This document shows, piece after piece, positions 54,333 through 62,696 of a DNA stretch of 64,000 nucleotides (its first letter is position 1; every line of letters begins with the position of its first letter). This DNA is from Lachnospiraceae bacterium. GTDB lineage: Bacteria > Bacillota > Clostridia > Lachnospirales > Lachnospiraceae. The notes beneath the pieces were generated by a model, which did no database searches, was not told the origin of the DNA, and worked only from the letters and a program-made list of their open reading frames with translations. The stretch spans positions 186,001 to 250,000 of the forward strand of contig JAKVNF010000003.1 of NCBI GenBank assembly GCA_022483465.1, written 5' to 3'. The translations under genes were made by a program, and so were the position numbers.

Positions 54333-54351
54333 GGTAAAAAGGAGGATAGCC

Positions 54352-55107
54352 ATGGTAAAAGTGCTGCTGCACGGCTGCTGCGGAAGAATGGGACATCGAA
54401 TTGCGGAGATGGCGACGCAGGATCCGGACGTTGTGATCACCGCCGGGGTGGATGCCGGGGGAGAGAAGTATGCGGACTTCCCGGTGTACCACAGCCTGGA
54501 CGACGTGAGGGAGGATGTGGATGTCGTCATCGACTTCTCCACCGCGGCCGCGGTGCCGGAACTTCTCGACTGGTGCAAGGAGACGAAGACCCCGGTCATC
54601 GTCTGCACCACGGGCCTTTCGGAGGAGGAGATGGAGCACCTGCACGCGGTCTCGGACCAGGTGGCAGTGCTCAAGAGCGCAAACATGTCGGTGGGCATCA
54701 ACCTCATCGAGCAGATCCTGCGGGAGGCTGCGACGAAGCTTTTGGCCGCCGGCTTTGACTGCGAGATCGTGGAGAAGCACCACAACCAGAAGCTGGATGC
54801 CCCCAGCGGCACCGCCATTGCCCTTGCCGATGCGGTCAACGAGGCGGCTGGCGGGGATTACGACTACGTCTTTGACCGGTCCCAGCGGCGCGAGAAGCGC
54901 CCGAAGAAGGAGATCGGCATCTCCAGCGTGCGGGCCGGCACCATCGTCGGGGACCACGACGTGATCTTTGCGGGCGAGGATGAGGTCATCACCTTCTCCC
55001 ACACGGCCTACTCCCGGGCAATCTTTGCCAAGGGCGCTCTGACCGCGGCGAAGTTCCTCGCGGGCAAGTCCGCGGGCTTCTACGACATGCAGGACGTGCT
55101 GGCATGA
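54352..55107 (+). CDS. dapB: 4-hydroxy-tetrahydrodipicolinate reductase
   Basis: A 251-residue NAD(P)H-dependent reductase. The Rossmann motif HGCCGRMGHRI is at the start (a Gly-x-Gly-x-x-Gly variant with Cys), and VIDFSTAAAVPELL follows. The catalytic EKHHNQKLDAPSGTA holds the proton donor His and Lys near residue 145. AGGAGG lies six bases before ATG 54352. Its stop overlaps the following gene (ATGA). Confidence 0.95.
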   Translation: MVKVLLHGCCGRMGHRIAEMATQDPDVVITAGVDAGGEKYADFPVYHSLDDVREDVDVVIDFSTAAAVPELLDWCKETKTPVIVCTTGLSEEEMEHLHAVSDQVAVLKSANMSVGINLIEQILREAATKLLAAGFDCEIVEKHHNQKLDAPSGTAIALADAVNEAAGGDYDYVFDRSQRREKRPKKEIGISSVRAGTIVGDHDVIFAGEDEVITFSHTAYSRAIFAKGALTAAKFLAGKSAGFYDMQDVLA

Positions 55108-55889
55108 GACTGCGGCCCTGTATCGACATCCACGACGGGAAGGTGAAGCAGATCGTGGGGTCGTCCCTGCGGGATGACAAGGATGCCCCTTCCCAGAACT
55201 TTGTCTCTGCCAGGGGCGCGGAATTCTTTGCGGAGATTTACCGCAAAAGAGACCTCCCCGGCGGACACATCATCCTGCTAAACCCCGCGGGGACCCCCGC
55301 CTATGAGGCGGACGCCGCCGAGGCAAGGCAAGCCCTGGCCGCCTACCCGGGCGGCATGCAGGTCGGGGGCGGCATCTGGCCGGAGAACGCAAAAGCCTGG
55401 CTCGACGCCGGCGCCTCCCACGTCATTGTGACAAGCTATGTGTTCCGGGAGGGGCGGCTTGACAAAGAGCGCCTGCACGAGCTCCTTGCCGTCACGGGCC
55501 GCGAGCACCTGGTGCTGGACCTCTCCTGCCGAAAAGACCCTTCCGGCGACTACGTGGTGGTCACGGACCGCTGGCAGAAGAAGACCTCCCTTGTGGTCAA
55601 CGAAGAGACGCTGGAAGTGCTCTCCCAGGATGCGGATGAGTTTTTGATTCACGCCGCGGACGTCGAGGGAAAGCGGGGCGGCGTGGAGGAGGACCTTGTC
55701 CGGATCCTCGGCGCCTTTGCCAAAAATTCCGGCTTTCCCGTCACCTACGCGGGCGGCGTCCATGCTCTGGAGGACCTCGCCCTTCTGAAAAAGGCCTCCG
55801 GCGGCGCCCTGGACGTCACCGTGGGGAGCGCCCTGGACCTCTTTGGCGGGGACCTCTCCCTGGAGGAGCTGGAAGCGGCCTGCCGTTGA
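55104..55889 (+). CDS. hisA: HisA-like phosphoribosyl-ProFAR isomerase, eukaryotic type
   Basis: A 261-residue TIM-barrel protein of the eukaryotic HIS6-like branch of ProFAR isomerases. RPCIDIHDGKVKQIVG has the first catalytic Asp, HVIVTSYVFREGRL and VLDLSCRK follow, and FLIHAADVEGKRGG and VTYAGGVHALEDLALL form the second half with the other catalytic Asp and the phosphate-binding loops. The gene starts inside the dapB stop (ATGA). The rest of the histidine operon is not in this window. It should supply the fourth histidine pathway step, but its association with dapB is unusual. Confidence 0.88.
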   Translation: MRLRPCIDIHDGKVKQIVGSSLRDDKDAPSQNFVSARGAEFFAEIYRKRDLPGGHIILLNPAGTPAYEADAAEARQALAAYPGGMQVGGGIWPENAKAWLDAGASHVIVTSYVFREGRLDKERLHELLAVTGREHLVLDLSCRKDPSGDYVVVTDRWQKKTSLVVNEETLEVLSQDADEFLIHAADVEGKRGGVEEDLVRILGAFAKNSGFPVTYAGGVHALEDLALLKKASGGALDVTVGSALDLFGGDLSLEELEAACR

Positions 55890-55915
55890 CTGCGGCACCG
55901 AAACTTTACAGAATC

Positions 55916-55945
55916 AAAAAGAGATCGCGCAGCGATCTCTTTTTT
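55916..55945. terminator. Bidirectional terminator between the HisA and GGDEF/EAL genes
   Basis: AAAAAGAGATCGC pairs with GCGATCTCTTTTT across a 3-base loop; T-runs on both strands suit convergent genes. Confidence 0.92.
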
Positions 55946-55970
55946 CATGTTCAAAATGAAGTTTTCGATC

Positions 55971-58766
55971 TTACGTGAACGATAGGGTGAAGTTGGTGAG
56001 GTTCAGGATGTAGACGTCCCGGCGGTGCTCCGGGTCCGCGGCGATGACGGCAAGCTGCCCGTGCTCCTGCTGGCCGTCCAGAGGAACCGGGAAGTCGGCA
56101 ACGGCCTGGGTGCCTGCAAGGCTCTCGACAGCCCTCGTCAGGGTGGCGGCAAAATCGCTGCTTCGCCGGATGGTGAGGTCCGAGTCGCGCTGCTCCATGC
56201 AGTGGAGGCGATCGAGGACCTGGAGCATCTGGTCGTCTGCCCGCAGGATGTGGATGTCATCGCCTGCCTCGAGCACGGCCCGGCAGACCAGAACCTCATG
56301 CGTTCCCGCGAGGTAGAAGGGCGGCGCCGAGACGGAGCAGAGATGCACCTCCGCGGCGGCCTGGTAGAACCGGTCGGTGAGGGCATTCGTGAGGTTTGCG
56401 ACAAAGGGGCTTTCCAGGAGCTTCTCCAGCGGCAGGGGCCTGCTGTAGTAGAAGCCCTGGATGAAGTTGATGCCCCACTGGCGGGCGCACTGGAGCTGCG
56501 CCAGGTTCTCGATGCCCTCCGCGATCATCATGCAGTTCGTCTCGTGGCTCATGTCGATGAGGCCCCGGATGATGATCTGCGACCTGGGATTGGCCACATC
56601 CGCAAAGAAGGACTGGTCGAGCTTGACGCCGTCCACCTTTCGGCTCATAAAGGCGGAGAGGGAGGACTCGCCCACGCCGAAGTCATCCATCCAAAGCCGG
56701 AAGCCGTAGACCTGGAGCCGGCCGATGGCCGCCTTGACAAGGCCCGTATCCGCAAAGGCGGACTCGGTGATCTCCAGTTGGAGCTGGCGGCAGGAGACGC
56801 CGTAGCGCTCGGTGATCTGCAGGATCTCCTCCGGCAGGTCTGCCAGCTGAAAGTCCCGCTGGGAGAGGTTGACGTTCACAAAGATGTTGTCGGGGATCTG
56901 GTCCCGATGATCCCGAAGATCCCGGCAGACCCGCTCCAGGATGGCAAGGTCCAGGTGGTAGATCTCGCCGGTCTTCTCCAGGTACGGGATGAAATCCCCG
57001 GGGGAGATCATGCCCTTCTCGGGGTCGATCCAGCGGCAGAGGGCCTCGTACCCGCAGGTGGTGCCGCTCAAAGACCCCACGATGGGTTGGTAGTAGGGGA
57101 CGAGGGCACCGGTCCGAAGCGCCTCGGGAAAGGCGTTGTGGACGAAGATCTCCTTGGCCCGCTTCTGCTCCATGTCGACGTCGTACCAGCAGAGGGGCTC
57201 CCGCCGCACCGCGGCATCGCGGATCGTGTCCGCCGCGTACTTGGCCCGGTACATGCCGGTCGCAAAGTCCATCGGCGGGTCGGTTGCCTCGTGGCGAAGG
57301 AGTCCTGCGCGCAGGACGACCATGTGCCGCTCCTCCAGGTGGAAGACCTCGGCCTGCATGCTGCGCAGGGTCTTCTCAAAGTCCTCCTTGGAGAGGGTGG
57401 AGAGGAGCACGAAGTGGTCCTCCTCGCGGTTGACCAAAACGTCGTTCGGGAAATACCGGAAGATCGTCTTGATGATGTTCTCGAGCAGGGTCCGCCCCTC
57501 CCGGGAGCCCAGCTTCTCGTGGATCTCGCCGAACCGGTCCACGTCGAGGTAGGCCATGTCCCACGCCTTGTCCTGCCGGTTGTTCTTCGAGAACTGCTCG
57601 GCGGCCTCGTCCAGGTCCTGGAGGCGGTTTAAGTTTTTGTCCGCCGACTGGGAGAGGAGGTCATCCGCATAGACGGGGGCGGCGCTTCCGATCAGCTGTC
57701 CGGGGCCCGCCGCCTTTGCCTGGTACAGGTGCCGGTCCGCGAGCCGGATCAAAGAGCGCAGTTCCCGCTCCGTGTGGGCGGTCCCGAGACAGTAGCCGAT
57801 GTCGCAGGTGACCTTCGCATCCTCCTGCGTCTTTCCCAGAAAATCCGTAAAGCCTGAGAGCTTTTCGGCAAAGGAGGCGCCGTCCTCGTCCATGGAGATG
57901 ACGAGAAACTCATCCCCGCCGTAGCGGTAGCACCGGTCACGGCTCGAGTCAAAGACCTGCAGGAGCCGGACGCCCACCTCGTGGAGGAGCTTGTCACCAT
58001 AGGCATGGCCGTAGGTGTCGTTGCACTGCTTGAAGGAGTCGATGTCCATCAGGGCGACGGCGAGGGTCTTCCCGAGAAAACCGGGGTAATCATCCCGGAG
58101 GGCGGTCCGGTTTAGGATCCCGGTCAGATCGTCGGTGCGGCTCTCCTGGTACAGCTCGTCCTTTCTCTTCTCCTCGGCAAACTTTGCCGACTCCGTCCGA
58201 AGGAAGCTCAGCCACCGCAGCCAGTTGACAAAGCCGCAGATGAAAAACAGCACCCCGATATCCAGCTCGTCCTGCCAGGCGATTTGATGCCGGGAGCAGA
58301 TGAGAACCACGATGACGCTGATGATGTTGAGGCCGACGTTGTGGACAAACGTCGGGACCCGGGTGTTGGGGATGAGCAGGATGGTGACCGTGACCAGGAT
58401 GTACTCGAAGAAGAAAGAGCTGTTTTGCTGGGTCGAGAAGAAGGTCAGGCTCGCGAAGACCATGTTGATGCCCATGAAGAAGTCAAAGATCACTCGGGTC
58501 CGCCGCTTTGCCACGCCGTGGAAGTGCTGGAGCTCCCGAAAGAGCAGCCCCACGAAGACCAGGTTGGTGACGAAGATGACCAGGTAGACAAAGGTCGCAT
58601 TGATCAGGGGGAGCACAGAGCCCACGGAGAAGGGTGCATAGGTGCCGACCAGCGAGATGAACGAGAGGACGCACAAAAGCAGGCTTGTTATTTCATGACA
58701 TATATCATATACTGTGGTCAGGAGGTGTACTATGCCAGTCAGCCCCGAGACCAAAGAATTCGTCAC
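55971..58766 (-). CDS. GGDEF-EAL protein with N-terminal membrane region; 5' end cut by an insertion sequence
   Basis: As read, 931 residues, but the start is uncertain because an ISAzo13-type element sits at the 5' end and the first residues (up to about DICHEI) are read from or next to it. Five or six membrane helices (about 25-190) are followed by a GGDEF domain with an intact RYGGDEFLVI near residue 280. A second GGDEF-like domain (about 400-520) has the motif degenerated to NREEDHF. An EAL domain starts at YEALCRW near 571, with IFVNVNLSQ, ITESAF, WMDDFGVGESSL and NFIQGFYYSRPL. The protein should be able to make and break cyclic di-GMP. Its own promoter may be lost. Confidence 0.85.
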   Translation of the reverse strand: MTNSLVSGLTGIVHLLTTVYDICHEITSLLLCVLSFISLVGTYAPFSVGSVLPLINATFVYLVIFVTNLVFVGLLFRELQHFHGVAKRRTRVIFDFFMGINMVFASLTFFSTQQNSSFFFEYILVTVTILLIPNTRVPTFVHNVGLNIISVIVVLICSRHQIAWQDELDIGVLFFICGFVNWLRWLSFLRTESAKFAEEKRKDELYQESRTDDLTGILNRTALRDDYPGFLGKTLAVALMDIDSFKQCNDTYGHAYGDKLLHEVGVRLLQVFDSSRDRCYRYGGDEFLVISMDEDGASFAEKLSGFTDFLGKTQEDAKVTCDIGYCLGTAHTERELRSLIRLADRHLYQAKAAGPGQLIGSAAPVYADDLLSQSADKNLNRLQDLDEAAEQFSKNNRQDKAWDMAYLDVDRFGEIHEKLGSREGRTLLENIIKTIFRYFPNDVLVNREEDHFVLLSTLSKEDFEKTLRSMQAEVFHLEERHMVVLRAGLLRHEATDPPMDFATGMYRAKYAADTIRDAAVRREPLCWYDVDMEQKRAKEIFVHNAFPEALRTGALVPYYQPIVGSLSGTTCGYEALCRWIDPEKGMISPGDFIPYLEKTGEIYHLDLAILERVCRDLRDHRDQIPDNIFVNVNLSQRDFQLADLPEEILQITERYGVSCRQLQLEITESAFADTGLVKAAIGRLQVYGFRLWMDDFGVGESSLSAFMSRKVDGVKLDQSFFADVANPRSQIIIRGLIDMSHETNCMMIAEGIENLAQLQCARQWGINFIQGFYYSRPLPLEKLLESPFVANLTNALTDRFYQAAAEVHLCSVSAPPFYLAGTHEVLVCRAVLEAGDDIHILRADDQMLQVLDRLHCMEQRDSDLTIRRSSDFAATLTRAVESLAGTQAVADFPVPLDGQQEHGQLAVIAADPEHRRDVYILNLTNFTLSFT

Positions 58767-60031
58767 AAAGATAAGTACCGAAATGATGCCTTACCTCAAT
58801 GAGAAGCAAAAACGCATCTTTGTAGGCATCATCGCAAATGCAATCGGTTATGGTGGAATTGAAACTGTCAAAGATATGACAGGCAAGTCACGCACAACTA
58901 TCGCAGCCGGTGCATCCGAAATGAAAGCAGCTGCCACAGTATCCGATGCCACTAAGAAGACGGACAGTGTTAAGCCAAATGGCGCTCCGCGCCTCAGAAA
59001 ACCAGGAGGCGGAAGAAAGAGTGCTGTCTCAAAGAATCCGGATTTGCCGAAGTGGATCGAGGAAATCATCGATAACAGTACATATGGGGTGCCAACAAAG
59101 GTACTGCGCTGGACTACGATGAGCCTTCGCAAAATCGCAGAGCAAGTCAATACAGATCACAATGTAAAGATCAGTCAGAACATCGTAAGCGATGTATTGG
59201 ATCAGCTGGGGTATAGCAAGCAGCAGAATCAGAAGAGCCTCCAGCTGGGTGAGCAGCACCCCGATCGGAACGCACAGTTTGAATTTATCAACAACAAGTC
59301 AGAATCTTTTTTGAATGAGAATCAACCGGTTATTTCAGTCGACACCAAGAAGAAAGAGCTGGTTGGCAATTTCAAGAATAATGGCCAGGAATACCGAAAA
59401 TCCAAGGATCCCAGGAAGGTTTTGGATCATGACTTTACCATTGAAGGACTGGGAAAGGTCGCACCATATGGCATCTACGTTGTGAACGATAACACTGGTT
59501 TTGTTAACCTTGGAACAGACCATGATACGGCCGAATTCGCATCAGAAAGCATACTCCGCTGGTGGGAAGCTGTAGGAAAGAATACTTTCCCCGATGCAAA
59601 AAAACTGTACATTACCGCAGACAGCGGTGGAAGCAATGGCGTGCGCGTGCGGTTGTGGAAGTACGAACTGCAACAGATCGCGGATTATACCGGCCTTGAA
59701 CTACACATATCGCATTATCCATCTGGTACATCCAAATGGAACAAGGTTGAGCATCGTCTTTTCTGCTATATCTCAAAGAATTGGCAGAGCAAGCCGTTGA
59801 TCGATATTGAAACGATAGTGAGCCTTATTTCCTCAACAACGACAAACAAAGGTCTCAAGGTAATCTGCAAGGTTGATGAAAACCATTACGAATTGAAACG
59901 TAAGGTTAGCGACGAGGAAATGAATTCCATTTGTCTTGAACGATGCGAGCCCCTTGGCTATTGGAATTACATCATTCGTCCTCACAAAACTTGAGGTATT
60001 TGTTTCGTTACAGTTCCTTAGAATCGAAAGA
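58686..60031 (+). mobile_element. ISAzo13-type insertion sequence (ends approximate)
   Basis: The element surrounds one transposase gene. Ends are not sharp: GTTATTTCATGA (58687 on) and the reverse complement of GAATCGAAAGAAAC (60020-60033) are weakly alike, and only a 2-base duplication could be present. Its AT content and codon use differ from the host genes. Joining the sequence after 60031 to that before 58686 gives a plausible start for the GGDEF/EAL gene (ATG at 60045-60043, minus strand). Confidence 0.6.
58732..59994 (+). CDS. ISAzo13-family transposase
   Basis: A 420-residue DDE transposase. It has an N-terminal helix-turn-helix (YGGIETVKDMTGKSRTTIAAGA) with a RLRKPGGGRKS basic patch, and a second DNA-binding segment (MSLRKIAEQVNTDHNVKISQ). 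The DDE core has QPVISVDTKKKELVGNF (first Asp), LYITADSGGSNG (second Asp) and SHYPSGTSKWNKVEHRLF (Glu), all typical of ISAzo13. AGGAGG sits 6 bases before ATG 58732. It is intact, so the copy may be active. Confidence 0.92.
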   Translation: MPVSPETKEFVTKISTEMMPYLNEKQKRIFVGIIANAIGYGGIETVKDMTGKSRTTIAAGASEMKAAATVSDATKKTDSVKPNGAPRLRKPGGGRKSAVSKNPDLPKWIEEIIDNSTYGVPTKVLRWTTMSLRKIAEQVNTDHNVKISQNIVSDVLDQLGYSKQQNQKSLQLGEQHPDRNAQFEFINNKSESFLNENQPVISVDTKKKELVGNFKNNGQEYRKSKDPRKVLDHDFTIEGLGKVAPYGIYVVNDNTGFVNLGTDHDTAEFASESILRWWEAVGKNTFPDAKKLYITADSGGSNGVRVRLWKYELQQIADYTGLELHISHYPSGTSKWNKVEHRLFCYISKNWQSKPLIDIETIVSLISSTTTNKGLKVICKVDENHYELKRKVSDEEMNSICLERCEPLGYWNYIIRPHKT

Positions 60032-60062
60032 AACTTTACGTGCATTTTGCCAAGGCCATGAA

Positions 60063-60092
60063 AAAGGCCGGACAGCATCGTTCGGCCTTCTA
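60063..60092 (-). terminator. Intrinsic terminator of the asparagine synthetase gene
   Basis: On the minus strand AAGGCCG...CGGCCTTTTTC with an AACGATGCTGTC loop gives a stem with a T-run. Confidence 0.8.
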
Positions 60093-60118
60093 CTTCATTA
60101 TTCGAGGTCAGAAAGGAC

Positions 60119-62104
60119 TCAGCCAAGGCCGGTCTCCTGGAGCCACTGCTGGAACATCAGCACGTACCAGACCTGGGGCTTCCACTCACCGCCCGCCTTG
60201 CGGTCCTGCCAGAGGGCGGAAACCTCGGCCTCGTCGAGGATGCCCTGCCGCCGGATCTTCTCCGGGGAGAGGAGGTCCTCCGCCCAGGAGCGGAGCGGCT
60301 CCTCCAAGAGCCACTGGTCGATGGGGATGGAAAAGCCCTTCTTGGGCCGGTCCATCAGCTCTTTCGGTACGTGCTGATAGAGGATGTCCCGCAGGACGAG
60401 CTTCCCCCTGGTGTCGTCCCGGAGGTAGTCGTCCGGCAAAGACCAGGCAAAGGCGATGACGTCCCGGTCCAGGAAGGGGACTCTCGTCTCCAGGGAGACC
60501 GCCATGGCGGTCCGGTCCACCTTGGCGAGGATGTCGTCCGGGTGGTAGAGGAGAAGATCCGTCAGCATCGTCTCCCGAAGCGGGGAGAGGTGCGGATCCC
60601 CCTGCAGGGTGTTGCCGGTGTAGAGAAAGCCCTCGGGGTACGCCGCGGGGCGGGTGATGCCGCTGTCCCGGACGAGGCGCCCGCCCAGGTTCCAGGGGTC
60701 CTGCTCGATCATGTGCAGGTCGTGGGGGGAGGCGGCCCGAAGGAGGGCGTTCTTCACCTTTGCGGTATCGCCCCTGGCGGAGCCCTTGAGCACCGCGGCG
60801 GCCGCCTGGCGAAGACCCACCGGAAGCCGCCCAATCTTGCCCCAGATCCGCTCGATGGAGCGATAGGAGGTGTAGCCCGCAAAGAGCTCGTCACCGGCGT
60901 CGCCGGAGAGGGCGACGGTGACATGCTGCCTTGTCAGCTTGCTCACAAGGTACGTTGGGATCTGGGAGCTGTCCGCAAAGGGCTCTCCGAACATGCCGGG
61001 AAGGAGCGGGATCACGTTCTTGGCGTCCTGCTCCGTGATGTCCATGCGGGTGTGGCGGGTGCCGAGGATCCCTGCGATCTGCCCCGCGATCTCGGCCTCG
61101 TTGTACTTCGGGTCCTCCATGCCGATCGTGTAGGTCTGCACGGTGCCCGGGGAGACGGCCTGCATCAGGGAGACGATGGTGCTGGAGTCGATGCCCGCGG
61201 AGAGGAAGGCCCCGAGGGGCACATCGGAGATCATCTGGCCCTGAATGGCCTTCTTGAGAAGGCGCTCGAGCTCTTGCGCGGCCTCCTTTCTGCTCCCCGC
61301 AAAGGGCTGGGACTGGCCCTTTTTTGCGGTCTCCTTCATGGAGTAGAAGAGCTGGAAGGCGTGGCCGGAGGAAGCATGCTGCGCCCCCGCCTGCTCCTGC
61401 TGGTAGTACCAGGCGATGTCCCCGTCCGCCCTGGGATCAAAGTGGGCGTAGGGTGCCTTCACGGTCAGGATGGTGCCGGGTTCCAGCTTCCAGACGTCCT
61501 CATAGATGGAATAGGGGGCCGGGATGTAGCCGTGGCTGAAGTAGAAGGGCAGGATCTCCCTCCGGATGTTTGCGGGAAAGCCCGGGATCTCCCGGAAGGC
61601 GCCCACGTCGGAGGCAAAGGCGAAGGTGTCCCCGGAAAAGCCGTAGTAGAGGGGCTTTTCCCCGACCCGGTCTCTTGCGAGGGAGAGGGTCCCCGAGGAG
61701 AGGTCGTAGAAGGCGATGGCAAACATGCCCACCGCCCGGGCGAGGGTTTTGGCAAGGCCGAAGGCCTCCGCGTGCTCGAGGAGAATCTCGGTGTCCGAGG
61801 TGCCCCGGAAGGGGCCGCAGTCGGTGCCCGCAAGGTCGGCCTTGAGCTCCGCCGCGTTGTAGACCTCCCCGTTGTAGACCATCAAGGACTTTCCGCTGTG
61901 GGAGCGCATGGGCTGGGCGCCGTTGGCGGAGAGGTCCCGGATCGCCAGCCGCACATGGCCAAACACCACCGCCCGCGCGGGATCGCTCCAGACGCCCCTT
62001 GCGTCGGGACCCCGGTCCTTCATGTGTTCATTCATGGCGGCGATCACCGCCCGTCCGTCATAAGAGGTGCTGCTGCCGCACAAGATTCCGCAGATTCCGC
62101 ACAA
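60119..62104 (-). CDS. asnB: Asparagine synthetase (glutamine-hydrolysing)
   Basis: A 661-residue enzyme. The N-terminal glutaminase begins MCGICGILCG (Cys2 is the nucleophile) with RGPDARGVW and YNGEVYNAAEL. The synthetase domain has GAFLSAGIDSSTIVSLMQ near residue 295 (ATP pyrophosphate loop) and VALSGDAGDELFAGYTSYR. It is longer than the housekeeping form and close to AsnB relatives found in polysaccharide and peptide loci, so it may modify another acid. No ribosome site of note was resolved; the ATG gives the obligate Cys at position 2. Confidence 0.93.
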   Translation of the reverse strand: MCGICGILCGSSTSYDGRAVIAAMNEHMKDRGPDARGVWSDPARAVVFGHVRLAIRDLSANGAQPMRSHSGKSLMVYNGEVYNAAELKADLAGTDCGPFRGTSDTEILLEHAEAFGLAKTLARAVGMFAIAFYDLSSGTLSLARDRVGEKPLYYGFSGDTFAFASDVGAFREIPGFPANIRREILPFYFSHGYIPAPYSIYEDVWKLEPGTILTVKAPYAHFDPRADGDIAWYYQQEQAGAQHASSGHAFQLFYSMKETAKKGQSQPFAGSRKEAAQELERLLKKAIQGQMISDVPLGAFLSAGIDSSTIVSLMQAVSPGTVQTYTIGMEDPKYNEAEIAGQIAGILGTRHTRMDITEQDAKNVIPLLPGMFGEPFADSSQIPTYLVSKLTRQHVTVALSGDAGDELFAGYTSYRSIERIWGKIGRLPVGLRQAAAAVLKGSARGDTAKVKNALLRAASPHDLHMIEQDPWNLGGRLVRDSGITRPAAYPEGFLYTGNTLQGDPHLSPLRETMLTDLLLYHPDDILAKVDRTAMAVSLETRVPFLDRDVIAFAWSLPDDYLRDDTRGKLVLRDILYQHVPKELMDRPKKGFSIPIDQWLLEEPLRSWAEDLLSPEKIRRQGILDEAEVSALWQDRKAGGEWKPQVWYVLMFQQWLQETGLG

Positions 62105-62188
62105 ACCAAGTCTCCTTCCTGCAGCCCGGGGGCTGCGAGAACCGTTTCAAACAGTATACCCGCTGCCCGGGCCCCTGTCACGGCGGAC

Positions 62189-62224
62189 AAAAAATCTCCC
62201 CGGAGGAGACCCCCAGGGAGATTT
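62189..62224 (-). terminator. Intrinsic terminator of the cold-shock gene
   Basis: On the minus strand AAATCTCCC pairs with GGGAGATTT across a 15-base loop, followed by Ts (62189-62191). Confidence 0.82.
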
Positions 62225-62324
62225 CAATTGCTCATTTACAAAAACACTTTAGTCAAATTAGTTTTACATCTATATCTGATAAAAAGGTACTTTGTGGATG
62301 ATCAATTAATGTGTTGGCTCAACT

Positions 62325-62528
62325 TCAGTTGATCTTGGTCACGTTGACAGCCTGAGGTCCCTTCTGACCCTGGATGACATCGTACTCCACTTCCTGGCCC
62401 TCGTCGAGAGACTTGAAGCCGTCAGAGTTGATTCCGGAATAGTGTACGAAAACATCGTTTCCCTCGGAATCAGAAATGAAGCCGTAGCCCTTCTGGTTGT
62501 TGAACCACTTAACAGTACCCTTGTTCAT
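62325..62528 (-). CDS. csp: Cold-shock domain protein (CspA family)
   Basis: A 67-residue single-domain RNA chaperone. The RNP1 motif KGYGFIS and RNP2 motif VFVHYSGI are in place after GTVKWFN. GGAGG lies about 10 bases before the ATG on the minus strand. The leader of about 60 bases contains a hairpin and is typical of cold-shock genes. It has its own promoter and terminator. Confidence 0.97.
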   Translation of the reverse strand: MNKGTVKWFNNQKGYGFISDSEGNDVFVHYSGINSDGFKSLDEGQEVEYDVIQGQKGPQAVNVTKIN

Positions 62529-62597
62529 TATTGAACTACCTCCAAAAAAATGAAAAAATATCGCTTCGCTGCGAAATTCGACTTTCGCAACAAAGTG

Positions 62598-62626
62598 ACC
62601 TTAGCACATCGAATTTCAAAAGTAAA
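62598..62626 (-). promoter_or_regulatory. Promoter of the cold-shock gene, TTTACT - 17 - TAAGGT
   Basis: On the minus strand TTTACT (62626-62621) and TAAGGT (62603-62598) are 17 bases apart, and TGC precedes the -10 (extended -10). The leader includes GCGAAA-GTCGAA-TTTCGC (62572-62589). Confidence 0.65.
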
Positions 62627-62696
62627 GAAAAATTCTGGAAAAGAAATTTGCAACCTGTAAGCTTGAATGCCCGGGTGTCAGTTCGTACTACACTAT

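Noticed and set aside
60371-62332. 653-codon plus-strand open frame across asnB
   Set aside because: Antisense to a well-supported asparagine synthetase; the composition is that of a reversed GC-rich gene.
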